A stretch of DNA of 64,000 bases from Arachidicoccus soli (GTDB lineage Bacteria; Bacteroidota; Bacteroidia; Chitinophagales; Chitinophagaceae): contig NZ_CP032489.1 of NCBI RefSeq assembly GCF_003600625.1, positions 1,240,001 to 1,304,000 on the forward strand. The letters are read 5' to 3'. Position 1 is the first letter of the stretch, and every line of letters starts with the position of its first letter. This document shows positions 25,226 to 34,095 of the stretch, piece by piece. Under the pieces are notes generated by a model that saw nothing but the letters and a program-made list of their open reading frames with translations, had not been told where the DNA came from and ran no database searches. The position numbers and the translations under genes were made by a program.

Positions 25226-26490
25226 ACTTAATCTGACATTTCTTAAATTTGATAACAATTTAAAACAGATTAAGATGACAACAACACAAAAGTTGATCCA
25301 GCCCAAAATGGGACTGTTGAAGTTAGCAGAAAAATTGGGGAATGTTTCTGAAGCGTGCAAAGTAATGGGTTATTCAAGGGACAGTTTTTATCGTTTTCAA
25401 AAATTGTACGAAGAAGGCGGAGAACTCGCACTAAAAGAAATCAGCCGCAGTAAACCATTATTAAAAAATCGAATTGCCCACGAACTGGAAGAGTTAGTTG
25501 TGGCTTATGCAACTGAGCAGCCTGCACATGGCCAAACAAGGGCGGCCAATGAGCTGTCCAAGCGTGGAAGCAGCATAGCTCCCTCTACGGTACGGCAAGT
25601 ATGGCTACGTCATGACCTAGAAACATTTCAGAAGCGATTAAAAGCCTTAGAGGCAAAGGTTGCCCAAGACAGTTTAATATTGACGGATGACCAGGTAGCA
25701 GCCTTAGAGCGCAAAAAGATAGATGAAGAAAGCCATGGCGAAATAGAGACCCATCATCCCGGATATTTAGGATGCCAGGACACGTATTATGTCGGCTACA
25801 TTAAGGGGGTGGGCAAGATTTACCAGCAAACCTATCTGGATACATATACCAGAATAGCTTTTGCCAAACTATATGACCGTAAAAATGCCCTTGTGGCGGC
25901 CGACATGCTCAATGATAGAGTGATTCCATTCTATGAAGAACAAGGTGTTGATTTGCTTAGAATACTCACTGATAGAGGAACAGAGTATTGTGGAGCAAGA
26001 GAGCACCATGAGTTTGAACTGTATTTAACTATTGAAGATATCGAACATACAAAAATCAGAGCAAAACGGCCTCAAAGCAACGGTATTTGTGAGCGCTTTC
26101 ACAGAACGATGCAAGATGAATTTTACGCAATTGCCTTTAGAAAAAAGATCTATCAATCCATTGAAGAAATGCAAGCAGACGTTGATCTTTGGATAAATTT
26201 CTATAACAAAGAACGTACCCACAGCGGACGATATTGTTATGGAAAAACTCCAATGCAAACTTGGGAGGACAGCAAACAATTGGCTAAATCCAAAGATCTG
26301 ATTAATTTTTTCGGACAATCCGTTACCTTTAATGTGTCAGCGGAAGCGGAAGCGGTCCCTGCTGAGGAGCAAACCGCCAGGAATATGCTGACCGATGGAA
26401 ATGAAAAAGCGGCTGAAAAAAAGGCCGCTTCTTCTCCAAATTCATTTTTATCGCCAATGCCTTAAAAAAACCTATCTTGTCAGATTAAGT
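25226..26490 (+). mobile_element. IS481-family insertion sequence, 1265 bp
   Basis: ACTTAATCTGACA at 25226-25238 is repeated inverted at 26478-26490 (TGTCAGATTAAGT), a perfect 13-bp terminal repeat pair around one transposase gene. The flanks (GTTAAG on the left, ATTGGC on the right) do not show an obvious target duplication, so an older insertion or a flank rearrangement is possible. It sits between cbpM and ftsY without interrupting either. Confidence 0.85.
25275..26465 (+). CDS. IS481-family DDE transposase
   Basis: The 396-residue protein starts with a helix-turn-helix (LAEKLGNVSEACKVMGYSRD, then SFYRFQKLYEEGG) and has an integrase (rve) core with the DDE set: TYLDTYTRIA, LTDRGTEYCG and NGICERFHRTMQDEF. 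This is the IS481 pattern. The C-terminal tail after GKTPMQTWED is Ala/Glu-rich and low in complexity. The frame is intact, so the element could be active. Confidence 0.93.
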   Translation: MTTTQKLIQPKMGLLKLAEKLGNVSEACKVMGYSRDSFYRFQKLYEEGGELALKEISRSKPLLKNRIAHELEELVVAYATEQPAHGQTRAANELSKRGSSIAPSTVRQVWLRHDLETFQKRLKALEAKVAQDSLILTDDQVAALERKKIDEESHGEIETHHPGYLGCQDTYYVGYIKGVGKIYQQTYLDTYTRIAFAKLYDRKNALVAADMLNDRVIPFYEEQGVDLLRILTDRGTEYCGAREHHEFELYLTIEDIEHTKIRAKRPQSNGICERFHRTMQDEFYAIAFRKKIYQSIEEMQADVDLWINFYNKERTHSGRYCYGKTPMQTWEDSKQLAKSKDLINFFGQSVTFNVSAEAEAVPAEEQTARNMLTDGNEKAAEKKAASSPNSFLSPMP

Positions 26491-26515
26491 ATTGGCCATT
26501 ACAGTTTAAAAAATA

Positions 26516-27478
26516 CTATAATTTTTGGCTGAACAAACTATCGACAAATTCGTGCTTATCAAAAATTAATAAATCTTCAACCTTCTCTCCCACGCCAATA
26601 TATTTTACGGGAATTTTTAATTGGTGTGCGATAGCTAGTACAACACCACCCTTTGCTGTGCCGTCTAACTTGGTAATAGCCAAAGACCTCACATCGGTTG
26701 TTTGTACAAATTGCTTAGCTTGTTCTAAGGCATTTTGCCCGGTGGAGCCGTCTAACACCAACAACACATCGTGCGGTGCTTCTGGAATTACCTTTTGAAT
26801 TACGCGTTTTATCTTGCTCAACTCTTCCATTAAATGAGCTTTATTATGTAGCCGCCCTGCTGTATCTATTATGGCTATATCTGCATGTTTGGCAACAGCA
26901 CTTTGGACCGTATCAAATGCCACAGAGGCAGGATCACTTCCCATATCTTGCTTGACAATCGGTACACCTACCCGCTCACTCCATATAGTCAACTGATCCA
27001 CTGCAGCTGCGCGAAAAGTATCGGCAGCACCTAGAATGACTTGATTCCCAGCAGCTTTGTATTTAGCAGCTAATTTTCCAATAGTTGTAGTTTTCCCTAC
27101 CCCATTTACTCCTACTACTAAAAGTATATAAGGTTTTTTATTTTCTGAAAGGTGAAAGTCTCTATGTGAATTATCTGGAGAATCTATTAATATATTCTCA
27201 ATTTCATCTTTCAATAATCCATTTAATTCATTAGTACTCAGATATTTATCTTTTTCTACTCTTTTCTGAATTCGGTTAACAATTTCTAAGGTAGTGTCGA
27301 CACCTACGTCGGCAGTGATTAATGCATCTTCTAAATCATCTAATACAGCATCATCAATTGTGGACTTTCCAACAACAGCCTTGGTGATTTTAGAAAAGAA
27401 CCCTTCTTTGGTTTTTTCCAGCCCTTGCGTTAAACTCTCTTTTTCTTTACTGCTAAATAATTTACCAAATAAACCCAT
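26516..27478 (-). CDS. ftsY: Signal recognition particle receptor FtsY
   Basis: The 320-residue GTPase docks SRP-ribosome complexes at the membrane. It has the NG domain: helical N region, then G1 GVNGVGKTTTIGKLA, DTFRAAAVDQL, the DTAGR switch (IIDTAGRLHNKAHL) and TKLDGTAKGG. The acidic A domain of E. coli FtsY is absent, leaving a short N-terminus (MGLFGKLFSSKEKES), as in many Bacteroidota. Its stop lies 26 bp from the IS481 end. Confidence 0.96.
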   Translation of the reverse strand: MGLFGKLFSSKEKESLTQGLEKTKEGFFSKITKAVVGKSTIDDAVLDDLEDALITADVGVDTTLEIVNRIQKRVEKDKYLSTNELNGLLKDEIENILIDSPDNSHRDFHLSENKKPYILLVVGVNGVGKTTTIGKLAAKYKAAGNQVILGAADTFRAAAVDQLTIWSERVGVPIVKQDMGSDPASVAFDTVQSAVAKHADIAIIDTAGRLHNKAHLMEELSKIKRVIQKVIPEAPHDVLLVLDGSTGQNALEQAKQFVQTTDVRSLAITKLDGTAKGGVVLAIAHQLKIPVKYIGVGEKVEDLLIFDKHEFVDSLFSQKL

Positions 27479-27517
27479 AATTTATTTATAATTAATGTTT
27501 TAACTAATAATAAGTAT

Positions 27518-28153
27518 CTATTTTCCCCATTCAGAAGGATTATTTCTCCAGGCCAGTAATGAGGGTTCGTCAACTGCATTTACCAGAGATTTTTCAATCG
27601 CTAATGAGATTAATGCCGGATAATTTGTCAGTGATTTAAAAGGAGTTTCTACATTCTCAAATGCCTCAATTGCAGTTGTAAAATCGTAATTAAAAATTGA
27701 GACAACAGATATAACATCAACATTTTCAGCTTTTAATACATTTATTGCTTCTACACTACTTTTTCCGGTAGATATTAAATCTTCTATCATTACTACCTTT
27801 TGGCCTGCCTGATAAGAACCTTCAATTTGATTGCCCAAACCATGCGCTTTAGGTTTGGGGCGCACATACATAAATGGTAATTTTAATTGGTCAGCTACCA
27901 TTGCCCCCCAAGGGATTCCAGCTGTAGCCACACCGGCAATTGCTTCAGCTTCAGGATAAGATTCAAAAACAGTATTACATAATTCACTTTTTACAAAATC
28001 TCGTAAAAATGGAAAAGATAATAGTTTTCGATTATCACAATATATGGGACTTTTCCAACCGCTCGTCCATGTAAAAGGTTGTTGAATATTTAATTTTACG
28101 GCACTGGCCTGTAATAGTTTTTCTGCTATTACTTTTTCGTTCGGTGTTGACAT
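27518..28153 (-). CDS. pyrE: Orotate phosphoribosyltransferase
   Basis: The 211-residue enzyme makes orotidine monophosphate from orotate and PRPP in pyrimidine synthesis. The PRPP-binding motif appears as VVMIEDLISTGKSS. SPIYCDNRKLLSFP and the GVATAGIPWGAMVAD block are characteristic. Length is normal. It lies 39 bp upstream of ftsY on the same strand and diverges from the NUDIX gene; a shared control region of 85 bp separates them. Confidence 0.95.
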   Translation of the reverse strand: MSTPNEKVIAEKLLQASAVKLNIQQPFTWTSGWKSPIYCDNRKLLSFPFLRDFVKSELCNTVFESYPEAEAIAGVATAGIPWGAMVADQLKLPFMYVRPKPKAHGLGNQIEGSYQAGQKVVMIEDLISTGKSSVEAINVLKAENVDVISVVSIFNYDFTTAIEAFENVETPFKSLTNYPALISLAIEKSLVNAVDEPSLLAWRNNPSEWGK

Positions 28154-28238
28154 AAAGTTCTAAAAAATTTGAACGAAGGTAAAATATTATTAATTCCTTT
28201 TGAGGTAATTTAGTAAATTTAATGCTTAAATATTTCTA

Positions 28239-28655
28239 ATGCAAAAACATGTAATAATTGCTGCCGGTGGTTTGGTGACCAACGAATCTGGTTATTTGTT
28301 AATGATATTTCGACGTGGATTTTGGGATTTACCCAAGGGTAAGCTTGATGAAGGTGAATCCATTGAACAATGTGCTATTCGTGAAGTAGAAGAAGAAACT
28401 GGGTTGTCTAACATTGATTTAGGTAAATTAATTGGGATTACCTTTCACGATTATTTTGATAAATGGACGAATCAAAATGTAACAAAAGAAACGCATTGGT
28501 TTGAAATGCATGTTTCAAATAACCAACAATTAATTCCGCAAACTGAAGAAGATATTGAAAAAATTGAGTGGGTCAATTCATCTATAGCTAAGAAGTACCT
28601 TCAAGATAGTTATACCAACATTGTTGACATTATGAAAAAAAGCGGGTATGTTTAA
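28239..28655 (+). CDS. NUDIX hydrolase
   Basis: The 138-residue protein has a complete Nudix box: GKLDEGESIEQCAIREVEEETG, i.e. GX5EX7REUXEEXGU. RRGFWDLPKGKLDEG is typical of members that act on nucleoside polyphosphates or sugar nucleotides, but the substrate cannot be read. Translation ends inside the upstream arm-loop of a terminator hairpin. Confidence 0.88.
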   Translation: MQKHVIIAAGGLVTNESGYLLMIFRRGFWDLPKGKLDEGESIEQCAIREVEEETGLSNIDLGKLIGITFHDYFDKWTNQNVTKETHWFEMHVSNNQQLIPQTEEDIEKIEWVNSSIAKKYLQDSYTNIVDIMKKSGYV

Positions 28656-28663
28656 CCCGCTTT
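28639..28663. terminator. Bidirectional terminator between NUDIX and GH2 genes
   Basis: AAAGCGGGT (28639-28647) and ACCCGCTTT (28655-28663) form a perfect 9-bp GC-rich stem with a 7-nt loop, flanked by A and T runs. It sits between two converging genes and overlaps the NUDIX stop codon. Confidence 0.85.
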
Positions 28664-28684
28664 CTCCTGCTGGCTTTTTGAAAA

Positions 28685-31477
28685 TTATTCTACTTTCAAA
28701 TGACGCTTACCGCTATTCCAACCTGAAATTAAAATTTCCGCGGCTTTATTATGTAACAATGATTGTGGAGCGCTTACTGTTAAGTCTTGTATTTCGCCCG
28801 GTGTTAATGAAATATAATTATCCGACCAAAATGTGGGTAATACCTCCTCCCCCTCTTGCATTAATTGTATACGCGTGAAAAACGCCAGTTGATGGCTAAT
28901 GTTTTTTAATTGTAACGTAAAAATAACTTGCCCATCTTTTATTTTTTTACTGATTAATCTGGTCGATACTTGCGAATTTTTCATTTTGTTTAGTGACTGA
29001 TAATCATTGCCTTTTGCAGTCCAGTAAATATTTTTAGAAATAAGGGTGCCTTCCTGATCTTTTAAATTTAAAATGATAAAATGCAAGCTAGGATTTTGAC
29101 TTAGATAATCTTTTAAAGATAATGCTAATGCCATGTTATCTGAAGCAATATTGGCAACCTTTGCCGAAGTATGAAATTCTTTGTCGCCATTTACTGAATA
29201 TATATCGGCTTCTGCTAAATAAACTTTAGATGCATATCGGGTACGATTAATTACAGCAACTGATGAATCATTCTGATCATATTGAATATGAATGGGTTCG
29301 CAAGCTTTCTTCATAAAATAATAACCGGCATTTGGCAATAAATACCAATCATAAATTTGCCAAATCACACTTGGAAATGCGGCATTCAATTTCCAAAGCA
29401 TGACACCACCCGTTTGATTAATCTTAGAATTGGCTGCCTCAAAAATAGCTTGATAGCCTGTTGCATTCATCAATTGCATTTTATTAGAAAAACTATCAAT
29501 ATCCATTGGTTGTCCATATCTTACCACCATGTTTTGATAATATTTATCATACATTCCTGCACCTGTGCACGCATCGTGATAACCCCAAACATTGTTTAAA
29601 GGAAATGGTAGTGTAGTATCCCAAACCAAATTAGGAATCACCTTTTTCAAAGTATTCAATGGCGGCTGAGATGGTATTCCGGTCTCATCTTTAAACACCC
29701 AATCCTTTTGGGCATCTGCCAAAGCAAAATATTCTTTTGGATCTTCCCAGTGGTATGGACCACCACTATAAACGCCGGCAGGCTGATTATCGGGCCATGC
29801 TTGCGGCCAGTCTTTCGGTAATTTTGCATATCCGGAAGAGCTTGGTATAAAAGGTCTTGTTCCATCTAATTCAATAATTGATTTTCGCATTGCATCATAT
29901 AATTCTTTTCTGGCATGCCCTTCATTACCCCCTGTCCAGACCAACAGACTTGGATGATTACGAATACTTAAAATAGAGCTGCGCATATTGCGTATAAACA
30001 CATCGGTTTGAAAAGGATAATCTGGAGAACCTTTAAATTCTCCTTGTGTGTCACCCGTAACCCAAAAGTCATTCCATACCAACATACCATGCCGATCTGC
30101 AGCATCCCAAAATGGCTCGGGTGGTGTAATGCCCCCGCCCCAAATCCTTACTAAATTTAAATTGGCATTCTGACAAAGGTGCAATTCATAATCATAGCGC
30201 GTGGAATCTCTGTTTAATAACATATCTGGCACCCAAGCGCCCCCTACCAAATGAACCCTTTTACCATTTACATAAAAATAGCGGCGTGCAAAACCATTTA
30301 CAAAGCTGGAAGATGAACTTACAGTGCGAATACCAAAGACAAAACTTGTATCATCCAAGACTTTGCGGTCATTGATATACTGCATTTTTATTCTATATAA
30401 ATTAGGCGCACCATAACCGTTGGGCCACCACAGCACAGGATTTTTTATTAATAAGGATTTTATATTATCGGCATTGAGTTTAATTGTTTTAGCCGATGCT
30501 GGGTCAACAGAAACATTCTGTGTAAAAGAAATACTATTAACTGATTGATTATTAAAATTTTCTGGGAGTATACTAACTTTTATTACACCATTTACTTTTT
30601 TATCACAGTGATTATTTAATACAAATTGAAGATCAATTTTCGCCAAACCTGTATCAGGTAAATTAGGTAGTTCAGTAGCAATTTTAGTCTGGCCAAAAGT
30701 CACCGAGCCAGTCTTTCTTAAATATATCGGCTGCCAAATACCCATATTTCTATCACGAACGGCAGGCACCCAATCCCAGCCCACTGTACAAAGTTCTGTC
30801 ACGTTCTTACCAATATCGCCCGTTGGCCCGCCATTTAAAAAGAAAGAACCTAAGGCTTTTAATTGTGCGGAATCTGGTTTGCCGGGAAAGTCAAGTGGAT
30901 ATATTTTTACGGCCAAAGCATTTTCACTTCCATAATTGATGAATTTACTTACATCGAAATTATATTTTGCAAACATACCTACCATTTGAGAGGAGTCGGC
31001 TATTAAATGGCCATTTAACCAAACTTCAGCACGATAATTAATACCATTAAAAATTAGTTGATAAGTTGCTCCTTTATCTTTAGCATCTATTTTAAAATGG
31101 GTACGATACCAATAAGGGTCTTTCCAAGGATTTTTCACATTGGGTAGATAAGAATATTTATTTAAATCATACATCGAATTAAAACTGTCAGAAGCATCAG
31201 GAATCAACATATTATTCATCCCTACATAAGGGTCAGGATATATTTTATTTGCAACTAAAGCAGTTAAAACTGTCGAAGGAACTGTTGCTTTAAACCAAGA
31301 AATAGTGGAGTGAAAAGCAGGGTTAGACAATGACTTCCCATTTTGTTTTATCTGGGTGGATGATTGTAAATTAAAAGACTTTAATTGAATCTGCTGTACA
31401 GCCTGCGCTTTACAAAAATTTGTAAGCAATAAAAATGCACAAAAAAGCAAGACAAAAACACTTCTTAGTAGTTTCAT
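28685..31477 (-). CDS. Secreted GH2 family glycosidase (beta-mannosidase / exo-glucosaminidase type)
   Basis: The 930-residue protein begins with a signal peptide ending near CKAQ (residue 25). A jelly-roll domain with YWYRTHFKID and NGINYRAEVWLNG, an Ig-like domain and a TIM barrel follow. NLVRIWGGGITPPEPFWDAAD and the acid/base block VWTGGNEGHA are GH2 hallmarks. A C-terminal beta region is present. The overall layout resembles beta-mannosidases and CsxA-type exo-beta-glucosaminidases; substrate cannot be decided by eye. It probably acts in the periplasm on plant or fungal glycans. A -7 box TAAATTTG lies on the minus strand at 31510-31517. Confidence 0.88.
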   Translation of the reverse strand: MKLLRSVFVLLFCAFLLLTNFCKAQAVQQIQLKSFNLQSSTQIKQNGKSLSNPAFHSTISWFKATVPSTVLTALVANKIYPDPYVGMNNMLIPDASDSFNSMYDLNKYSYLPNVKNPWKDPYWYRTHFKIDAKDKGATYQLIFNGINYRAEVWLNGHLIADSSQMVGMFAKYNFDVSKFINYGSENALAVKIYPLDFPGKPDSAQLKALGSFFLNGGPTGDIGKNVTELCTVGWDWVPAVRDRNMGIWQPIYLRKTGSVTFGQTKIATELPNLPDTGLAKIDLQFVLNNHCDKKVNGVIKVSILPENFNNQSVNSISFTQNVSVDPASAKTIKLNADNIKSLLIKNPVLWWPNGYGAPNLYRIKMQYINDRKVLDDTSFVFGIRTVSSSSSFVNGFARRYFYVNGKRVHLVGGAWVPDMLLNRDSTRYDYELHLCQNANLNLVRIWGGGITPPEPFWDAADRHGMLVWNDFWVTGDTQGEFKGSPDYPFQTDVFIRNMRSSILSIRNHPSLLVWTGGNEGHARKELYDAMRKSIIELDGTRPFIPSSSGYAKLPKDWPQAWPDNQPAGVYSGGPYHWEDPKEYFALADAQKDWVFKDETGIPSQPPLNTLKKVIPNLVWDTTLPFPLNNVWGYHDACTGAGMYDKYYQNMVVRYGQPMDIDSFSNKMQLMNATGYQAIFEAANSKINQTGGVMLWKLNAAFPSVIWQIYDWYLLPNAGYYFMKKACEPIHIQYDQNDSSVAVINRTRYASKVYLAEADIYSVNGDKEFHTSAKVANIASDNMALALSLKDYLSQNPSLHFIILNLKDQEGTLISKNIYWTAKGNDYQSLNKMKNSQVSTRLISKKIKDGQVIFTLQLKNISHQLAFFTRIQLMQEGEEVLPTFWSDNYISLTPGEIQDLTVSAPQSLLHNKAAEILISGWNSGKRHLKVE

Positions 31478-31573
31478 TATGTACTATTTATAAAAGATAT
31501 TTGAAGCTACAAATTTAGAAGAATAACCGCAAAGAGCATAATACTAATTTATCCAAGAAATGTATTTTTAGAA

Positions 31574-32563
31574 CTATAACATCTTTTCTAATTCCTTAAC
31601 AATGGATGTAGTATCCTGATTTTTCATGCACTTGAAATGTTTTTTGGGGCATGATTTGGTTCCAAAATTAGAACAGGGTTGACAAGGCAAGTCCGGTACA
31701 ATAAAATTTTTGTAAAGAGCCAGATTTTGCTCCCCATAATAAGGCTCTACTGCCAATTTAGGAGAAGTACCTCCCCAAATTGCAATTACCGGTTTTTGAA
31801 ATGCACAAGCAATATATTGCAGTCCGGTATCGTGCGAAATTACCCAAGAAGATTTTTTGACCAAATCTGCAGATCCATTCAAACTAAATTTGCCACAGGC
31901 ATTCAATATAAGTTTAGATTTACTCCCTAAGACAATTTTTTCACCTTCATCAAAATCTTCCTTACCGCCTAATAGTATTATTGGTGCAGCAATTTTGTCA
32001 CAAAGTTCAATCAGTTTATAATCGGGCAATTTTTTGGTATAATAAGAAGCTCCAATTACTATCGCACCAAAACCATCTCTATGAGAGAGGGGTAATTTAT
32101 CTAAAGCAACTTCTTCTTCCTTTGGTATAAAATAGTCTAATCCTAATCCATCATCTTTTACGCCCAAAGAGATTAAAGCTTCCAAACAACGCAGTGTAAT
32201 ATGCTTTTTGGGCATTACATCTATATGCAATTTGGTTAAAAGAAATTTTTGGATACTTAATTTTTGATAAGAGAGCCATTTACTTCGAAGAGAAAACCAC
32301 AAACGTAATGTGCGCAGGTTTTTGTGTAAGTCGATTATATAATCGAAATGCTCCGATTTTAATTCCTTCTTTAATTTTGAAAAATTAGCGTCATAATAAT
32401 GGAATTTGTCAATGTATGGGTTCGCAATAGTAACTGCCTTAAATTTCTTTTTTGTAAGAAAATGAATTTCTGCATTAGGGTATTGTTTACGCAAACAACG
32501 AATAGCAGGCGTAGTTAAAACAATATCTCCAATAGATGAAAACCGAATAATCAGAAACTTCAT
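31574..32563 (-). CDS. Glycosyltransferase family 9 (heptosyltransferase-like)
   Basis: The 329-residue protein begins KFLIIRFSSIGDIVLTTPAIR, the signature of GT9 enzymes. Two Rossmann halves contain YPNAEIHFLTKKKF and the nucleotide-binding segment SWVISHDTGLQYIACAF, followed by PVIAIWGGTSP. These enzymes usually add heptose to the LPS core. Its start is 2 bp after the lgt stop, so the two are one operon. Confidence 0.88.
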   Translation of the reverse strand: MKFLIIRFSSIGDIVLTTPAIRCLRKQYPNAEIHFLTKKKFKAVTIANPYIDKFHYYDANFSKLKKELKSEHFDYIIDLHKNLRTLRLWFSLRSKWLSYQKLSIQKFLLTKLHIDVMPKKHITLRCLEALISLGVKDDGLGLDYFIPKEEEVALDKLPLSHRDGFGAIVIGASYYTKKLPDYKLIELCDKIAAPIILLGGKEDFDEGEKIVLGSKSKLILNACGKFSLNGSADLVKKSSWVISHDTGLQYIACAFQKPVIAIWGGTSPKLAVEPYYGEQNLALYKNFIVPDLPCQPCSNFGTKSCPKKHFKCMKNQDTTSIVKELEKML

Positions 32564-32564
32564 C

Positions 32565-33857
32565 TTAACTAGGTTTGATAACCGGTATAATCGGTTTGAA
32601 AAATTTCTTGGCCATAGTTACCAATATTATTCCGAGTACTATTAAGAGAAATGAAATAATCTCCGCTTGAGATGGATGAAGTGGTATATCATATTTTGTA
32701 TTGACCCGGATTTGCTCAATTAAGAAGCGCTCCAAACCATTAACTATTAAATACCAACCAAACATTTTTCCCGGATAAGTAATTTTCTTTCTAAAATACC
32801 ATAAAACAGCAAATAGAAGAATAGACATTATTATTTCGTAAATAGGTGTAGGAAATACCGGCAAAGGCAAGTAATTACAATAATTTCCCCAAGTACAATT
32901 TGCCAAAGGAATGCCTTGATTATTTACATTATGTGGATAATTATAGGCAAATAACCAGTCAGGTAACCAACTAACACCTTTAAATGCTGCATGCTGTATC
33001 TCACCCACAATACCATATTGCTCTGAGTGATCCTTGAAAATAACGGCAGCCTGCTTAAACTGTTCTGGCGTACATAAACTCAATTTCCCATTAGAGTCAG
33101 AAAGATAGGCACTATTAATAATGCCCCAATCACCATCACCGGCAACCTGACAACCAATACGGCCAAGACCATAGGCCAGCATCAACGTAGGAGCAATGGT
33201 ATCCGCTACATTGATAAAACGCATTTTATTTTTACTGAAATAATACCAAAGGGCGATGGTCGCAAATATTAAACCTCCATAATAAGTTAGACCGCTGGCA
33301 GAAAACAGATTGCCCCAAGGATCTTGGATAAATCTGTCCCAATTTTCCAGATTGTCGAATATTTTAGCACCAATAAATCCGGCTACTGCAGCAATGATAA
33401 CGATGTCACCTACCCGATCACTTGGCCAAATGCGCAATATTCTTTGTTCGGGTTTGGCTAATTTTAATTTGTTTTTTTCTCTCCATTTTAAAACAATAAA
33501 AATAATCCCGACTAATAATCCAACCGGAATATTGCCATTTGCTGAAAATATAAATTGCTGCGGATTGGCCATCGCAGATTTAATAAAGAAAATGCCTAAT
33601 ATTTTATAACCCAATAAAAATCCTAGTATAAAATTTGAAACTAAATCAACTGTAGAAGCTGGTTTGCCAACCGTAATGGTTTTCTCCGTATAGGTAAAAT
33701 AACCTAATGCTTGTCGACGTTTAAATTCGCGCGATATAAACCAAGCCGTTACTAAAAATGAAATTGCTACAAAAAAACCAAAAGAGTTGACAACTTTCAA
33801 AAATGAAATTTTTACGCCAAACAAATCTTGAAAGAGGTAATATAAATTGGGGTACAT
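32565..33857 (-). CDS. lgt: Prolipoprotein diacylglyceryl transferase
   Basis: The 430-residue integral membrane enzyme attaches diacylglyceryl to the lipobox cysteine of prolipoproteins. The Lgt signature appears as GLGRIGCQVAGDGDWG, with the conserved Arg, and the C-terminal part has PVFPTPIYEIIMSILLF and GLERFLIEQIRVN. At 430 residues it is longer than E. coli Lgt (291), mainly through extra N-terminal membrane segments and an insertion after the signature; long forms are known in Bacteroidota. Several lipoproteins in this window would be substrates. Confidence 0.85.
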   Translation of the reverse strand: MYPNLYYLFQDLFGVKISFLKVVNSFGFFVAISFLVTAWFISREFKRRQALGYFTYTEKTITVGKPASTVDLVSNFILGFLLGYKILGIFFIKSAMANPQQFIFSANGNIPVGLLVGIIFIVLKWREKNKLKLAKPEQRILRIWPSDRVGDIVIIAAVAGFIGAKIFDNLENWDRFIQDPWGNLFSASGLTYYGGLIFATIALWYYFSKNKMRFINVADTIAPTLMLAYGLGRIGCQVAGDGDWGIINSAYLSDSNGKLSLCTPEQFKQAAVIFKDHSEQYGIVGEIQHAAFKGVSWLPDWLFAYNYPHNVNNQGIPLANCTWGNYCNYLPLPVFPTPIYEIIMSILLFAVLWYFRKKITYPGKMFGWYLIVNGLERFLIEQIRVNTKYDIPLHPSQAEIISFLLIVLGIILVTMAKKFFKPIIPVIKPS

Positions 33858-33934
33858 TTAAAGTTATTTATTGTTGTCCGGTACGCAATAATACACAAAA
33901 TTACACGAATGCTATTCATTTTAGGTACAAAAAA

Positions 33935-33956
33935 TTCCCACATGGAAATGTGGGAA
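33935..33956 (-). terminator. Terminator downstream of lon
   Basis: TTCCCACAT and ATGTGGGAA form a perfect 9-bp stem with a 4-nt loop. On the minus strand it is followed by a run of six T residues. It separates lon from lgt. Confidence 0.85.
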
Positions 33957-34095
33957 CTATAACCCTTAAAACAACCAACATGAAAAGTTTATATAATGGA
34001 ATATATTTATATATTTAAATATAATGAATTAATAACGTCTTCAAAGTTAAAACATAGTTATTAATAATCAAAAAATAAATAGCACCCATGCAAAA

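Noticed and set aside
33803-34018. 71-residue plus-strand frame between lgt and lon
   Set aside because: It runs through the lgt start and the lon terminator hairpin, so it is very unlikely to be coding.
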